Part shown: positions 48,701 through 58,258 of the stretch, piece after piece
Numbering within the stretch: the first letter of the stretch is position 1
Layout: each line of letters opens with the position of its first letter
Source: Opitutaceae bacterium
GTDB lineage: Bacteria; Verrucomicrobiota; Verrucomicrobiia; Opitutales; Opitutaceae
Assembly (NCBI GenBank): GCA_041395105.1
Contig: JAWLBB010000003.1
Location: 437,063-501,062, forward strand
Direction of reading: 5' to 3'
Length of the DNA: 64,000 nucleotides
Program-made: the position numbers and the translations under genes
Notes under the pieces: model-generated
Seen by the model: the letters and a program-made list of their open reading frames with translations, nothing else
Database searches by the model: none
What the model was told of the DNA's origin: nothing

Positions 48701-49556
48701 ATCCATCGACCCGGGGACGGAGGATACCCTGCAACGGTGCCATCGGCTGCGGCACCGGGCAATGAACACCACCTTCGAGATGGTCATCGATCATCCTGAC
48801 GGGGCCTACGCACGCCAGGCCGCCCGGGCCTCCTTTGACGAGCTGGACCGGCTGGAAACCTGCCTGAGCCGCTTCGTTGATGGCGGTGATATCAGTCGCC
48901 TCAACCGGGCTCCGGCCGGGCAATCGATCCACCTGGGAGCAGATGCCTGGGCCTGCCTGCACGAGGCCGTCGAACTGCACACCGTGACTTATGGAGCCTT
49001 CGATGTCTCCCTGGGGTCGGGCCTGCCGGCCCTCGTCCTTGATCCCAAATCGTCCAGTGTTCGAAAGGCGGCCGACCACACCGACATCGACCTCGGTGGA
49101 ATCGGCAAAGGCTTCGCCCTCGATCGATTGGTCAGTCTCCTCGAGGACTGGGGGATCCGCCGGGCATGCCTCATCGGAGGCGGCAGCAGCATCCTCGCCC
49201 TCGACCCACCGGAGGGGATTGCGGGCTGGCCGGTCGGCCTGGGAACCGGCAGCAGTTCATTTCGCATTACCCTCTGCCAGGCCGCGCTCGGCGCCTCGGG
49301 CACGGGTAGCTTGGGCGAGCACATCTGCGACCCGGTCGATCCATCCCGAATGCTGCCGACCCGTCGCACCTGGGTCTGCGCCCGGAACGCCACCTGGGCG
49401 GACGCCCTCGCCACCGCGTTCATGGTCCTTGCTGAGGACAGGATCGACTCCATCTGCCACAACGTCGAAGAACTCGCGGCCCTTATCGAGCACGAGGAGC
49501 CCGCCGGCATCCGGCCATCACTCCACGGTCACCCCCCCCTGCGGAATCCGACCTGA
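48681..49556 (+). CDS. apbE: FAD:protein FMN transferase (ApbE family)
   Basis: A 291-residue ApbE-type flavinyltransferase that attaches FMN to a Thr or Ser of target proteins such as electron-transport subunits. Seen: RHRAMNTTFEMVID (the conserved M-x-T-x-F beginning), FDELDRLETCLSRF, SRLNRAPAGQSI, the FAD-site FDVSLGSGLPAL, and DIDLGGIGKGFALDRLV plus CLIGGGSSILAL. The C-terminal metal-binding part reads HICDPVDPSRM and ATWADALATAFMVL, with the Asp and Thr/Ala-x-x-Asp-Ala pattern. No lipobox is seen, so it may act in the cytoplasm or be exported otherwise. Overlaps the glycosyltransferase gene by 20 bases. Target proteins are not in the window. Confidence 0.9.
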   Translation: MSRPWSESIDPGTEDTLQRCHRLRHRAMNTTFEMVIDHPDGAYARQAARASFDELDRLETCLSRFVDGGDISRLNRAPAGQSIHLGADAWACLHEAVELHTVTYGAFDVSLGSGLPALVLDPKSSSVRKAADHTDIDLGGIGKGFALDRLVSLLEDWGIRRACLIGGGSSILALDPPEGIAGWPVGLGTGSSSFRITLCQAALGASGTGSLGEHICDPVDPSRMLPTRRTWVCARNATWADALATAFMVLAEDRIDSICHNVEELAALIEHEEPAGIRPSLHGHPPLRNPT

Positions 49557-49653
49557 GAAGACGACACTGGACGATGGCGGTCGATCCTCCAATCAGCCCC
49601 ATGGGTCTTTCCACCTTCAATTCTCCGACCTTCAGACCGCCCCCTTTTTCTCA

Positions 49654-50145
49654 ATGCAAGCCTCCATCCGACCCGCTACTCGCGCAGATCTCCCCGCCAT
49701 CCTCGAGGTCTACAACCACTATGTCGCCCATTCAACCGCCACATTCGACCTCGAACCGCGCTCCGCCGAGGCCGGGACAATCTGGCTGGAAAACCGCAGC
49801 GACCGCCATCCTGTCCTCGTGGCCACGGTCGGGGACAAGGTTGTCGGGTGGGCCTCGCTGAGTCCCTGGTCGCATCATGGCGGGTACCAGAACACCGTTG
49901 AACTTTCCATCTATGTCCAACCCGGAATGACCGCCAAAGGCATCGGATCCCAACTGCTCCGCCGGATCCTAGAGGCAGGTGAAGATCTCGGACACCGGTG
50001 CATCATGGCCCGGATCAGCGTTGAAAACGACCGCAGCCGGGCGCTCCACCAGCGCAACGGTTTCGAAATCATCGGCATCATGCGCCAGGCCGGCGAAAAG
50101 CACGGCCGCCTCCTCGATGTCACGCTCCTGCACTACCTCACCTGA
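49654..50145 (+). CDS. Phosphinothricin acetyltransferase-like GNAT protein
   Basis: A 163-residue GNAT of the Pat/Bar-like branch, which acetylates phosphinothricin, methionine sulfone and related amines. Characteristic parts: SIRPATRADLPAILEVYNHY at the start, VAHSTATFDLEPRSAE, GWASLSPWSHHGGYQNTVEL, the acetyl-CoA loop QPGMTAKGIGSQLLRRILE (the normal Q-x-x-G-x-G), and SVENDRSRALHQRNGFEIIG. The start at 49654 is chosen over a long upstream frame that is the antisense of ApbE. It lies about 100 bases after apbE on the same strand. Natural substrate unknown. Confidence 0.88.
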   Translation: MQASIRPATRADLPAILEVYNHYVAHSTATFDLEPRSAEAGTIWLENRSDRHPVLVATVGDKVVGWASLSPWSHHGGYQNTVELSIYVQPGMTAKGIGSQLLRRILEAGEDLGHRCIMARISVENDRSRALHQRNGFEIIGIMRQAGEKHGRLLDVTLLHYLT

Positions 50146-50235
50146 AGTGGAGCCACTGCGCTGCGCCCTGAGCCTGCCGAATCGCTGTGCCGCGGTCCCG
50201 TCCTCTTGCCCCTTCGCCCTTTGACCTCCGCAGTC

Positions 50236-51459
50236 TCAGAGCCTTCCTTCCATACTCTCCGCATAGCCGGTCAGTTCCGTATAGGCCGATCCGACCTCCT
50301 TGCCCGCTTCGTCAAGAACCCGGCCCGCCCCTTCCCAGTAGGCAATGCCGCCAATCCCTCCGGAAAGCTCCTGGACCCGCGCCAAGGGACGGACCTCGAA
50401 GACCACCTCGCGATCCGTCACCGGATCGGTCGTCCGGAGTCTGTAGGCGATCGGATAACGCCCGCCCGTCTGCGGGCTCTGCCACCAATCCAGCGCCTCC
50501 CACTGGAATTGATCGACGCCCAAATGGGTGACCATTCCGTCAGAACCCACCCAGGCCAGCGTCGAAAACGGATCCGAACGACCGTCCTCCAGCCGCAACC
50601 GATAGGCCATGATCTCCCGACCGTCCTCCAGCTGAATGCTCACCCAATCCCAGCCGACCTGACCTCCGGAAAGCTGACTGCTGCTGATCTCGTGGTCCAT
50701 CCATGCCTGTCCCGTGACCGCGACCTCGGCACCCTCAATGGTGAGGACGCCCGACACGTTGAGGCGCGGAAAGGTGATATAGTGGCTGGCGGCGGTAGGG
50801 TCCGAACCCTTGCGGGAAACACCGTCCCGGCCGAAGAAGATCTTTGGTTTGGCCGGCACCAACTCGAGATTGAGGGAAGCCTCGGCCCGAACCGACGCCA
50901 GCAGGTGCATGCGTTCTTCAGAGGAATCCACCATCGTCAACGACCAGTTGCCATTCTGCAGATCAAGCGTCTCGGTCGAAGAAAACGCGTCCCATCCCTC
51001 CCGATTGAGGCGCTCCTCGTGCAGAAACTGCCCCGAGGCGATATCCAGCAGGGCGGAATGGGCCAGATAGAGGTCCGACGAACCGAACGCACCCCCGCGA
51101 CTCTCCGGATGGTTTTCCCGAGGTCCCGCCTGTCGGAAGAACGTGGCCTGGAAACCATACCGTTTCCCCGCATCGGACCAAAGGTGCCCTGTCAGGTACC
51201 ACCACTCGATCCGGAATTCCGGATGGCTTCCGTGATCCCGGGGAAAGACAAAGGAACGTCCGGGCTGAGGGACCGCAAAATCGTCCACCGTCCTCGGCAA
51301 GAGAGCCGGTTCCGCCGCCGGAAGCATCGAAGCCATCCACACGAATACCAACCCAAAGACAGTTACTCCGGTTCTGTTCACGACTTTGACCGTAAAGGGA
51401 TTCGGCTGCTCGGCAACCCGCGCCGAAGTATTCCGGGCTTCCTTAAGATATCCGGTCAT
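50236..51459 (-). CDS. AttH-domain (carotenoid 1,2-hydratase-like) exported protein
   Basis: About 407 residues with two AttH/lipocalin-like beta barrels. Conserved spots: SFVFPRDHGSHPEFRIEWWY followed by LTGHLWSDAGKRYGFQATFF, and later SHYITFPRLNVSG, VAVTGQAWMDHEISSSQL and GWDWVSIQLEDGREIMAYRL. A hydrophobic signal, VTVFGLVFVWMASMLPAAEP, lies around residues 33-52, so the true start is probably a GTG near residue 27 (51381) and the first 26 residues are doubtful. AttH proteins often accompany an ABC export system; none is adjacent here. Convergent with the Pat-type gene. Confidence 0.85.
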   Translation of the reverse strand: MTGYLKEARNTSARVAEQPNPFTVKVVNRTGVTVFGLVFVWMASMLPAAEPALLPRTVDDFAVPQPGRSFVFPRDHGSHPEFRIEWWYLTGHLWSDAGKRYGFQATFFRQAGPRENHPESRGGAFGSSDLYLAHSALLDIASGQFLHEERLNREGWDAFSSTETLDLQNGNWSLTMVDSSEERMHLLASVRAEASLNLELVPAKPKIFFGRDGVSRKGSDPTAASHYITFPRLNVSGVLTIEGAEVAVTGQAWMDHEISSSQLSGGQVGWDWVSIQLEDGREIMAYRLRLEDGRSDPFSTLAWVGSDGMVTHLGVDQFQWEALDWWQSPQTGGRYPIAYRLRTTDPVTDREVVFEVRPLARVQELSGGIGGIAYWEGAGRVLDEAGKEVGSAYTELTGYAESMEGRL

Positions 51460-51578
51460 TCCGCGGGTCGGAATCCGGAAGGACCGCGGTCGGCGGGACC
51501 CATGGACTGCGGTGCCACGAACCGAAAAAAAGGGGTGCGGTCCACTCTTTTCCGTTTAGGATACATCTCCAGAAAATC

Positions 51579-54500
51579 ATGATCGCCTCAATCACCTGGT
51601 TTCTTTTCAGCTCCCGGCTGCGCATCTTCCTGACCACTGCTTCAGTTCTGGTCGGCCTCTATGCCCTTGCCGGATTCGTCATCGTCCCGTGGCTGGCCCG
51701 CCCGCGCATCGTCGAAACCGTCTCGGAATTGACGGGCCGCGAAACCCGGCTCGATACCCTCAAGCTCAACCCGTTCTCTCTCTCCGGGACGATGGAAGGA
51801 TTCGAAGTCACCGACACCGACGGGGAGAAGCTCCTCTCCTTCGATCGGGCCCACGCCAATGTCGAGATCTTCTCCTTTCTCTTCCGGGGCACCTACCACC
51901 TGAGCATTCTCGACCTCGCCCGACCCTATTTCCGCTTTCAGATCAACAAAGACGGTTCACTCAATGTCGCCGACCTCATCAACCAGGTAACCGCCATCGC
52001 CGACGCAGAACCGGACCCGGACTCTCCACCCAAGGTCCTCAAGATCGACGATTTCAAGGTCACCGATGGTTCGATCTCCGTTACCGACCTTTCGCGCTCG
52101 GCCGATTTCACCTCGGTCATTGCCCCCATCACTTTCGACATTACCGGCTTCCACACCGGCGGCGAATCCGACGCCCCCTACGCCTTCTCGGCCACCTCCG
52201 AATCCGGCGAAGCATTCTCCTGGAAGGGCTTTGTCGCCTTCAACCCCTGCGATCCAAGGGGGCATTCGTGATCAGCGGCTTCTCCATGCCGAAGTATGAG
52301 CCGTTCTACGACATTGTCCTCGAAACCAACATTGTCCGCGGAACCGTCGCAGTGACCGGAAACTACGAGTACTCCTCCGGAGCCGAAGGGGTGATGCGCC
52401 TTGAAGACGCCGCCATCACCATGGAGAACCTCGAGGTTGTCCGTGGTTCCGACCAGAGCCCCGTGCTTTCGGTTGCCAAAGGCTCGATTGCCGGCGCCAA
52501 TGTCGACGCCCTCACCCGGCGGCTCGAGGTCGATGCCATCGTTTTCCAGGATGGCACCCTCAACGCAAAGCGGCTTCAAGACGGCCAGATCGACTTGATC
52601 ACCCTGGTCAATGAATCCGTTTTCTCGCCCGGGTCGGTTGACGGGGAGACCGCTCCTCCGACCGCGCCGATCGATGCGGAGACGCCCTCCCCAAGTTATC
52701 ATGTCCACTCGGTCAATCTGAATGGGTTCACCATTGAGTTGATCGATGAGACCGCGCCCACCCCGGCCGCATTCGATCTCGACAACGTCCGCCTCAGCGC
52801 CGTCGATATCCGCAGCGAGCCCGGTGAACCGGTCACCGTGAGCCTGGGAGCGGAGGTCCGGTCGGGCGGATCAATCACCGTGGACGGAACCGCCATCGTC
52901 CAACCGATCAGTTCAATGCTGACTCTCAAGATCGCAGACCTCGCCCTGAAGCCCGGAAATCCCTATCTCAAGGAATTCGCCGACATCGCCCTTGCGGGCG
53001 GACGACTGACGGTAACCGGACAGGCCATTGCGAACCTCGAAGGTGATAAACCCGCAGGCGGCTTCCAGGGTGACATCCAACTGAATGCGATCCGTCTCGT
53101 CGGTGGCGATCTCGAACAGGATCTCGTCACCCTGACCCGGATGGATTTCCAGGGGCTGAAGGCCGAACTCGAACCGATGTCCGTCGAAATCGGATCGATC
53201 ACCCTGGTCGACCCCCGAGCCACCATCCTGATGAATGAGGACGGTTCCATCAACCTGCTGCAGGCACTTCGAGTAAGCCGGGACGAGACGCCGGCCGAGG
53301 AGACGGAGAGCGAAGCGGAGCCGTCCACCGCCGAAGCCTCCGACGCACCCACCGGGCTGGTCCTGCCTTTCCCGATCACCATCGGGGCGATCAATCTCGA
53401 AAACGCCGGAGCCCTCGTCACCGACCGCTCGGTTACGCCGTCCGTCACCATCGGCATGGAGACTCTCTCGGGAACCATCTCCGGACTCTCTTCTGAAGAA
53501 CTCGCCCGGGCCGACCTCGACCTGGCCGGCAGCCTGACCGGCGGCACCCGGCTGGCCGTCACCGGCAAGATCAACCCGCTGATTGAGGATCGATACAGCG
53601 ATGTGGCCATGACCTTCAAGGACTTCAACCTGACCGCCGTCAGTCCCTATTTCGGCAAGTACGCCGGCTACGCCCTCCAGAAAGGGAAATTGTCCTTCGA
53701 CTTCAAATACAAGATCTCCCAGGCGGACCTCGAGGGAGAAAATATCGTCGTCATCGACCAGTTGACCCTCGGCGAGAAGGTGGAAAGCGAGGACGCCCTC
53801 AAGCTGCCCATCCCGCTCGCCATCTCCCTGATGAAAGACAGGGACGGCGTCATCAACCTCGATATTCCGGTATCCGGGAATCTCAATGATCCCGAATTCG
53901 GTTTCGGCCGCGTCATCACGGCTGCCATCGTCAATGTCATCACCAAACTGGTGACTTCGCCGTTCTCGATGCTCGGCGGTCTGATTCCGGGCGGATCGGA
54001 TGTCGACCTCAGCTTTGTCAGCTTCCCGGCCGGGAGTATCGAACTGGACGCCGAAGCCTCGAAAAAAATCGAGGTGCTCGCGAAAGCGCTCAACGAGCGC
54101 CCCACCCTCAATGTCGAGATTGTCGGCGGTGCCGGAGGAGCGGCCGAAGCCACTCTGCTCAAGACGAGTCAACTCGACGACAACCTGCGCGTCATCCGCT
54201 GGCGCGAACTGAAGGACGCCGGAAACAAAGCCATCATCCTGGATGAAGTCGTCCTCACCCCTGAGGACCGGGATCGTCTCGTCGTCCACGCCTTCAACCT
54301 GACCTTCCCCGATGAGGCGGTCGACCCGGGGGTCACTTCCGCCAAGACCTCCGGGAAAGCACCAAGACCGTCGACACCGGCAACCGCTGCCGCCGCGCCA
54401 GCCGCCGGGGAACCCGCAAAATCGGAAGGTGGCGGGATCTTCGCCTATCTCGGCCGGGTGTTTTCCGGCAAGTCCGGCTCCTCGGATTCGCAGCCGTCGG

Positions 54501-54817
54501 GGACTCCGGCACCCGCTCCGGTTGCCGAGCCCGTTCCTGAACCCGGACCCTCCGACATCGCCGTCCCCGAACAGACCGACGCCGCGCCTGCTCCCGACCT
54601 CACGGTCACCCAGATGGAATCCCGCCTCCTCGAGACCCTCCAGGTCGCCGATGAAGATCTGAGAAAACTCGCCGACGCCCGCGCCGAAGCGATCCGGTCG
54701 TCCCTCGAAACCGTCGGTGGGATCTCGCCCGACCGGCTCTTCGTGGTGGCACCGGAGGATCCCGCGGCCCTGTCGGCCCAGTCCGGCGAACCGCGCGTCA
54801 GCTTCAACCTCGAATGA
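51579..54817 (+). pseudogene. DUF748/AsmA-like envelope protein with one frameshift
   Basis: About 1079 residues once joined. The N-terminal part (51579 to about 52245) has a membrane anchor, LRIFLTTASVLVGLYALAGF, then LTGRETRLDTLKLNPFSLSG and LSILDLARPYFRFQINKDGS, which mark the DUF748/AsmA-like group. The frame breaks within the C-run at 52244-52248 (FVAFNP...); with one more C the protein continues LRSKGAFVISGFSMPKYEPF and runs to the end, including LGEKVESEDALKLPIPLAIS and LNVEIVGGAGGAAEATLL. Such proteins span the periplasm and may move lipids or shape the outer membrane. A Pro/Ala-rich segment and a coiled C-terminal part close it. A one-base error is the simplest explanation. Confidence 0.88.
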
Positions 54818-54900
54818 ACCCCCGCGGGCCGTCCGGGTGCCGCCGACCGTGCCGATCGCGATCAAAAACAAACCGTAGTATAGACCGTATTCTTTTTCAT

Positions 54901-54938
54901 CATGAAACAAAACGTAGTCTGCTACGTTTTGTTTCATG
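54901..54938. promoter_or_regulatory. Perfect 17-bp palindrome just upstream of the lipocalin gene
   Basis: CATGAAACAAAACGTAG and CTACGTTTTGTTTCATG, separated by TCTG, are exact inverted repeats and end 17 bases before the lipocalin ATG. AT-rich compared with the surroundings. It could be an operator, or in RNA a very stable hairpin at the ribosome-binding region. Confidence 0.7.
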
Positions 54939-54955
54939 ACCATCCGCCTCCCCTC

Positions 54956-55486
54956 ATGCGCCGATTTCTCATCGCCCTTTTCCCCCTCCTGCTCGGAGGA
55001 TGCCTCGGCCTGCCGGAGAACATCGAACCCGTCCGCGGGTTTGAACTCGAGCGTTACCTGGGGAAATGGTACGAAATCGCCCGCCTCGATCATTCGTTTG
55101 AGCGCGGACTTGAACAGGTGACGGCCGAATATTCGCTGCGCGAGGACGGCGGGGTCAGGGTCCTCAACCGTGGCTATTCCGTGACGAAGGGCGCATGGAA
55201 GGAAGCCGAGGGACGGGCCTACTTCGTCGAGGAAGAAACATTGGGCTACCTGAAAGTCTCCTTCTTCGGGCCGTTCTATGGGTCCTACATCGTCTTCGAA
55301 TTGGACGAAGCGGACTACCAGTATGCCCTGGTCGCCGGCCCGAGTACCGATTACCTCTGGTTGCTTTCGCGGACCCCGACCATGGATGCCGGTCTGATGA
55401 AGGAACTGCTGGAAACCGCCCGCAGCAGGGGTTTCGACACGGACAAACTGATTATCGTGAATCAGGACGGCACCGGAAGAGAGTGA
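54956..55486 (+). CDS. blc: Blc-type outer-membrane lipocalin
   Basis: A 176-residue bacterial lipocalin. The start at 54956 gives a lipoprotein signal, MRRFLIALFPLLLGG, with lipobox LLGGC (Cys 16). The lipocalin signature GKWYEIARLDHSFERGL (GxWYEIAR) follows at residue 37, then VTAEYSLREDGGVRVLNRG and LKVSFFGPFYGSYIVFELD; the end DYQYALVAGPSTDYLWLLSR is the Blc-type closing strand. A longer frame starts at 54902 within the palindrome and is less likely. Blc binds lysophospholipids or fatty acids in the envelope. The palindrome upstream suggests a dedicated control. Confidence 0.93.
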   Translation: MRRFLIALFPLLLGGCLGLPENIEPVRGFELERYLGKWYEIARLDHSFERGLEQVTAEYSLREDGGVRVLNRGYSVTKGAWKEAEGRAYFVEEETLGYLKVSFFGPFYGSYIVFELDEADYQYALVAGPSTDYLWLLSRTPTMDAGLMKELLETARSRGFDTDKLIIVNQDGTGRE

Positions 55487-55526
55487 AACGGGAGCGCATC
55501 ATCCACCTCCGGACTGTCCCGCCATC

Positions 55527-56447
55527 ATGAACACGCTGATCATCGGAGGGAGCGGCCATCTCAGCGGAACCCTGGCACTGGTCGCCCTCGGCAAAGGGCA
55601 TACCGTCTGGATTGTCACCCGGGGAAACAAGCCCGTTCCCGAAGGCGTCACCCCGCTCATCGCCGATCGTAAAGACCACACCGCCCTGAGCGCGGTCATC
55701 GCTGGTCAGGACCAGGTCTGGGACCTTGTTGTTGACTGCATCTGCTTCGACGAGGCGGACATGCGCCATGACATCGAGCTTTTCCGCAGCCGGGCGCGCC
55801 ATTTCGTCTTCGTCTCCACGGATCTTGTTTACCATCCATCCCGCCGCAGGTTTCCCCAACCGGCAGAGACCGGGGACTATGTGCGACCGGAAGACGCCCT
55901 TCCAGCCTACGGATTGAAAAAGCGGGAATGCGAAATCGCTCTCCAGAATGCCGATACCGGCGGGATGGCCTGGACCATCGTGCGTCCCTGTCACATCTAC
56001 GGCCCCAGGTCGGAGCTCGGCTGCCTTCCCATGCACCAACGCGATCCCCGGATCATCCATCGCATCCGCGCCCGCGAAGCGATCCGTCTGGTCGGCGGCG
56101 GACGTTTCCTGCAGCAGCCGATTCGAGCGGACGATCTCTGCGAGACAATCCTCAGCGCGAGCGGAAACAGGAAAGCCGCGGGAGGCATCTTCAACACAGC
56201 GGGACCCGACATCATCGAATCGTGGCACTACTACCGGATCATCGCCGACACGCTGGGAGTTCCCCTCGAGATCGAGGATCTTCCGGTGGCCTCCGCCCTG
56301 GCTGAGCACCCCGAACTTGCGCCTTCTCTCTGCCACCGGATTTACGACCTCAGTCCGCTCGCGGCCGCCGGCCTTCATGTTCCCGCGACTCCCATCGAGA
56401 TCGGACTCCGACTTCACATCAATGGTCTTCTGGAGCGCCAGTCATGA
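55527..56447 (+). CDS. NAD-dependent epimerase/dehydratase
   Basis: A 306-residue atypical short-chain dehydrogenase of the extended type. Nucleotide-binding LIIGGSGHLSGTLALVALGK (GxxGxxG) at the start; VFVSTDLVYHPS and the YGLKK motif (YxxxK) around residue 131 supply the catalytic residues; TIVRPCHIYGPRSELG and RFLQQPIRADDLCETI are the substrate side. The substrate might be a nucleotide-linked sugar, but DUF-like relatives with a similar start are common, so the exact reaction is unknown. Its stop overlaps the ATG of the small protein that follows. Confidence 0.87.
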   Translation: MNTLIIGGSGHLSGTLALVALGKGHTVWIVTRGNKPVPEGVTPLIADRKDHTALSAVIAGQDQVWDLVVDCICFDEADMRHDIELFRSRARHFVFVSTDLVYHPSRRRFPQPAETGDYVRPEDALPAYGLKKRECEIALQNADTGGMAWTIVRPCHIYGPRSELGCLPMHQRDPRIIHRIRAREAIRLVGGGRFLQQPIRADDLCETILSASGNRKAAGGIFNTAGPDIIESWHYYRIIADTLGVPLEIEDLPVASALAEHPELAPSLCHRIYDLSPLAAAGLHVPATPIEIGLRLHINGLLERQS

Positions 56448-56650
56448 GCTACGTCGAATTCAGGGATTCGATCCAGGCCGACCTGAAAAGGAGCCCCTCC
56501 GGGAAGACCTGGAAGGAACTTCAGCAGTCACTGAACCTCCCCTACAAACGCCCGTGCCCGGAATGGGTCGGCCGACTGGAGCGGGAGATCGGCCTCCTCC
56601 GGGATGCCCGGCGTGGCTCTGCCCTTGTCTGGAGAGTCGCTTTGCCGTGA
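56444..56650 (+). CDS. Small winged-helix-like hypothetical protein
   Basis: A 68-residue protein read from an ATG that overlaps the epimerase stop (ATGA). It has FRDSIQADLKRSPSGKTWKE, LQQSLNLPYKRPCPEWVGRL and EREIGLLRDARRGSALVWRV, a helix-turn-helix-like layout with a final beta hairpin, which would suit nucleic-acid binding. No catalytic residues. The tight coupling suggests a partner or regulatory role for the epimerase; I cannot name the family with certainty. Confidence 0.7.
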   Translation: MSYVEFRDSIQADLKRSPSGKTWKELQQSLNLPYKRPCPEWVGRLEREIGLLRDARRGSALVWRVALP

Positions 56651-56739
56651 CCTGAGTGGCCTTTCCTCCCGGCCGTTCATTTCGCCCCGATCCTCAAATC
56701 TTTCGCCTTTCACCTCACCAGTTCAATCAACCCTGCAAA

Positions 56740-56964
56740 ATGGAATCGCTACGAAAAGTCCTCGTCCTGGACAATGAAATCCAGGCCCAACTCATGGGGG
56801 GAATTCTGACCGAGCGTGAGATTCCCCACTTCATCCGAAGCTACGATGACCTCGCCTACGGGGGGATTTTTCAATCGCAGAAGGGCTGGGGCCAACTCGA
56901 AGTCCCCGAGAGCCTCCATGCCGAAGTCCGGGCGATCTTCGACGAACTGAATCAGCAGGAGTAA
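56740..56964 (+). CDS. DUF2007-like small protein
   Basis: A 74-residue protein, read from the ATG at 56740. It has the pattern of DUF2007-type signal-transducing or metal-binding proteins: KVLVLDNEIQAQLMGGILTE, then IPHFIRSYDDLAYGGIFQSQ, and WGQLEVPESLHAEVRAIFDE. No cysteines typical of a metal site; function unknown. Cytoplasmic. It lies 90 bases after the winged-helix-like gene and could share its transcript. Confidence 0.72.
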   Translation: MESLRKVLVLDNEIQAQLMGGILTEREIPHFIRSYDDLAYGGIFQSQKGWGQLEVPESLHAEVRAIFDELNQQE

Positions 56965-57062
56965 ATGACCCCCACCAGAAAGTTCTTCCCAGCCTGTGGA
57001 CCGATTCCACGGAGACCAGTCGGAGCCCGTTCCGCATAAACCCGAAAACCAGGAGAGAGACC

Positions 57063-57320
57063 ATGGACCTCAACCAATTCATCGTATTCATCATCATCGG
57101 AGGCGTGGCCGGATGGCTGGCCGGTCTGATCATCAAGGGAGGAGGCTTCGGCATTCTCGGCAACATCATCGTGGGCGTCCTCGGTGCCGTCCTTGGTGGA
57201 TGGCTCTTCGGAGTCCTCGGAATCTCACTCGGCGGCGAGTGGATCGGCCCGATCGTCACCGCCACCGCCGGTGCGGTCGTCCTTCTCTTTGTCATCGGCC
57301 TCATCCGCAAAAAGCCCTGA
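57063..57320 (+). CDS. GlsB/YeaQ/YmgE-family stress-associated membrane protein
   Basis: An 85-residue protein with three hydrophobic helices: FIVFIIIGGVAGWLAGLIIK, GILGNIIVGVLGAVLGGWLF and IVTATAGAVVLLFVIGLIRK. Gly-rich helices with the family pattern GxxAGWLAG and GxxGAxxGG mark GlsB/YeaQ/YmgE (transglycosylase-associated) proteins, linked to general stress. A strong ribosome-binding site (AGGAGAGAG, about 57050) precedes the ATG, which is not common among the neighbouring genes, so expression may be high. Confidence 0.9.
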   Translation: MDLNQFIVFIIIGGVAGWLAGLIIKGGGFGILGNIIVGVLGAVLGGWLFGVLGISLGGEWIGPIVTATAGAVVLLFVIGLIRKKP

Positions 57321-57365
57321 GGCGTGCTCCGGACGCCACGGTGGACGATCGATCACCGCGTTCTG

Positions 57366-57902
57366 ATGAAGGTCATCATTGGAGCCGGCGATCAGCGATA
57401 GGACGGCTGGATCGCCACCCAGGTCGACGAACTGAACCTCGTCGCCGAGGAATCGTGGAAACGGTTTTCGGCGAAGCAGGGGCGGAGGCGTTTCTCTGTG
57501 AGCCTGTGCTGGAACACCTGACCCTTGAGGAGGGAGCGATCGCCGCAGGGACACTCTTCGAATACCTGAAACCGGGCGGCTTTGCCCGGATCGCCGTGCC
57601 CGATCGACATTTCCCGGATGAAGACTACCAGCGAATGGTGCGGCCGGGAGGGCCGGGACCCTCGGATCACCCCGCCGCAGACCACAAGATCGTCTACGGT
57701 TACCGAGAACTGACCCGGGTCTTTGAAAACGCCGGATTTGAGGTCAGACTTCTGGAATACCACGACGAGAATGGGAACTTCCAATTGCACGATTGGGATC
57801 CCGACATTGCTCCGGTCTATCGCTCATCGAAGCTCGACTCACGAAACCAGAACGGCAGAATCGTCACTCATCATCGACGCAGTCAAACCGCCGGCATCAT
57901 GA
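57366..57902 (+). pseudogene. Decayed SAM-dependent methyltransferase-like gene
   Basis: From the ATG at 57366 the frame reads MKVIIGAGDQR, then an in-frame TAG (normally Tyr), GWIATQVDELNLVAEESW. Near 57461 the frame changes and the conserved part is read as VFGEAGAEAFLCEPVLEHLT, EEGAIAAGTLFEYLKPGGFA, RIAVPDRHFPDEDYQRMV, and YRELTRVFENAGFEVRLLEY. A second frame change near 57865 is needed to reach LIIDAVKP and the TGA at 57900-57902. The reading frame that remains resembles a methyltransferase of the DUF-like group. One nonsense and two shifts indicate a pseudogene, or several errors. Confidence 0.75.
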
Positions 57903-58258
57903 ACGCGGCATCGACGCACATACGTTCATTTGAATCCGCTCCACGGGTGCATGAGGGAGAAAAGGTCGTCTTTGAGCGATTCGACTCCAGGAACCCTGCC
58001 TGGTTCTTCGGACGCGACCCGAACGCCGTTGAAGGCTATTTCCCGACGGACTGGTTTCTCATCAACCAAGCCGATGGAACCGCGACTGCACGCCGCAGTT
58101 ATGATGGCATGGAACTGTCGGTGAGCGCCGGTGATGCCATTGCACTGGAAGAGGAATACGGTGGCTGGGTACTTGTCACCTCGGGTGAACATCGGGGCTG
58201 GATTCCCAAGGCGTGCCTGCCGCCGGAGAACCTGCCGTCTCACCGACCTGACCGATGA
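57899..58258 (+). CDS. SH3-like hypothetical protein
   Basis: A 119-residue protein read from an ATG overlapping the previous stop (ATGA). The sequence has features of a bacterial SH3-like barrel: GWVLVTSGEHRGWIPKACL near the C-terminus is the typical SH3b/SH3 closing pattern, preceded by YDGMELSVSAGDAIALEEEY. The N-terminal half (FESAPRVHEGEKVVFERFDS) is unlike any family I know. No signal peptide. Function unknown; protein or ligand binding is likely. Confidence 0.75.
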   Translation: MNAASTHIRSFESAPRVHEGEKVVFERFDSRNPAWFFGRDPNAVEGYFPTDWFLINQADGTATARRSYDGMELSVSAGDAIALEEEYGGWVLVTSGEHRGWIPKACLPPENLPSHRPDR

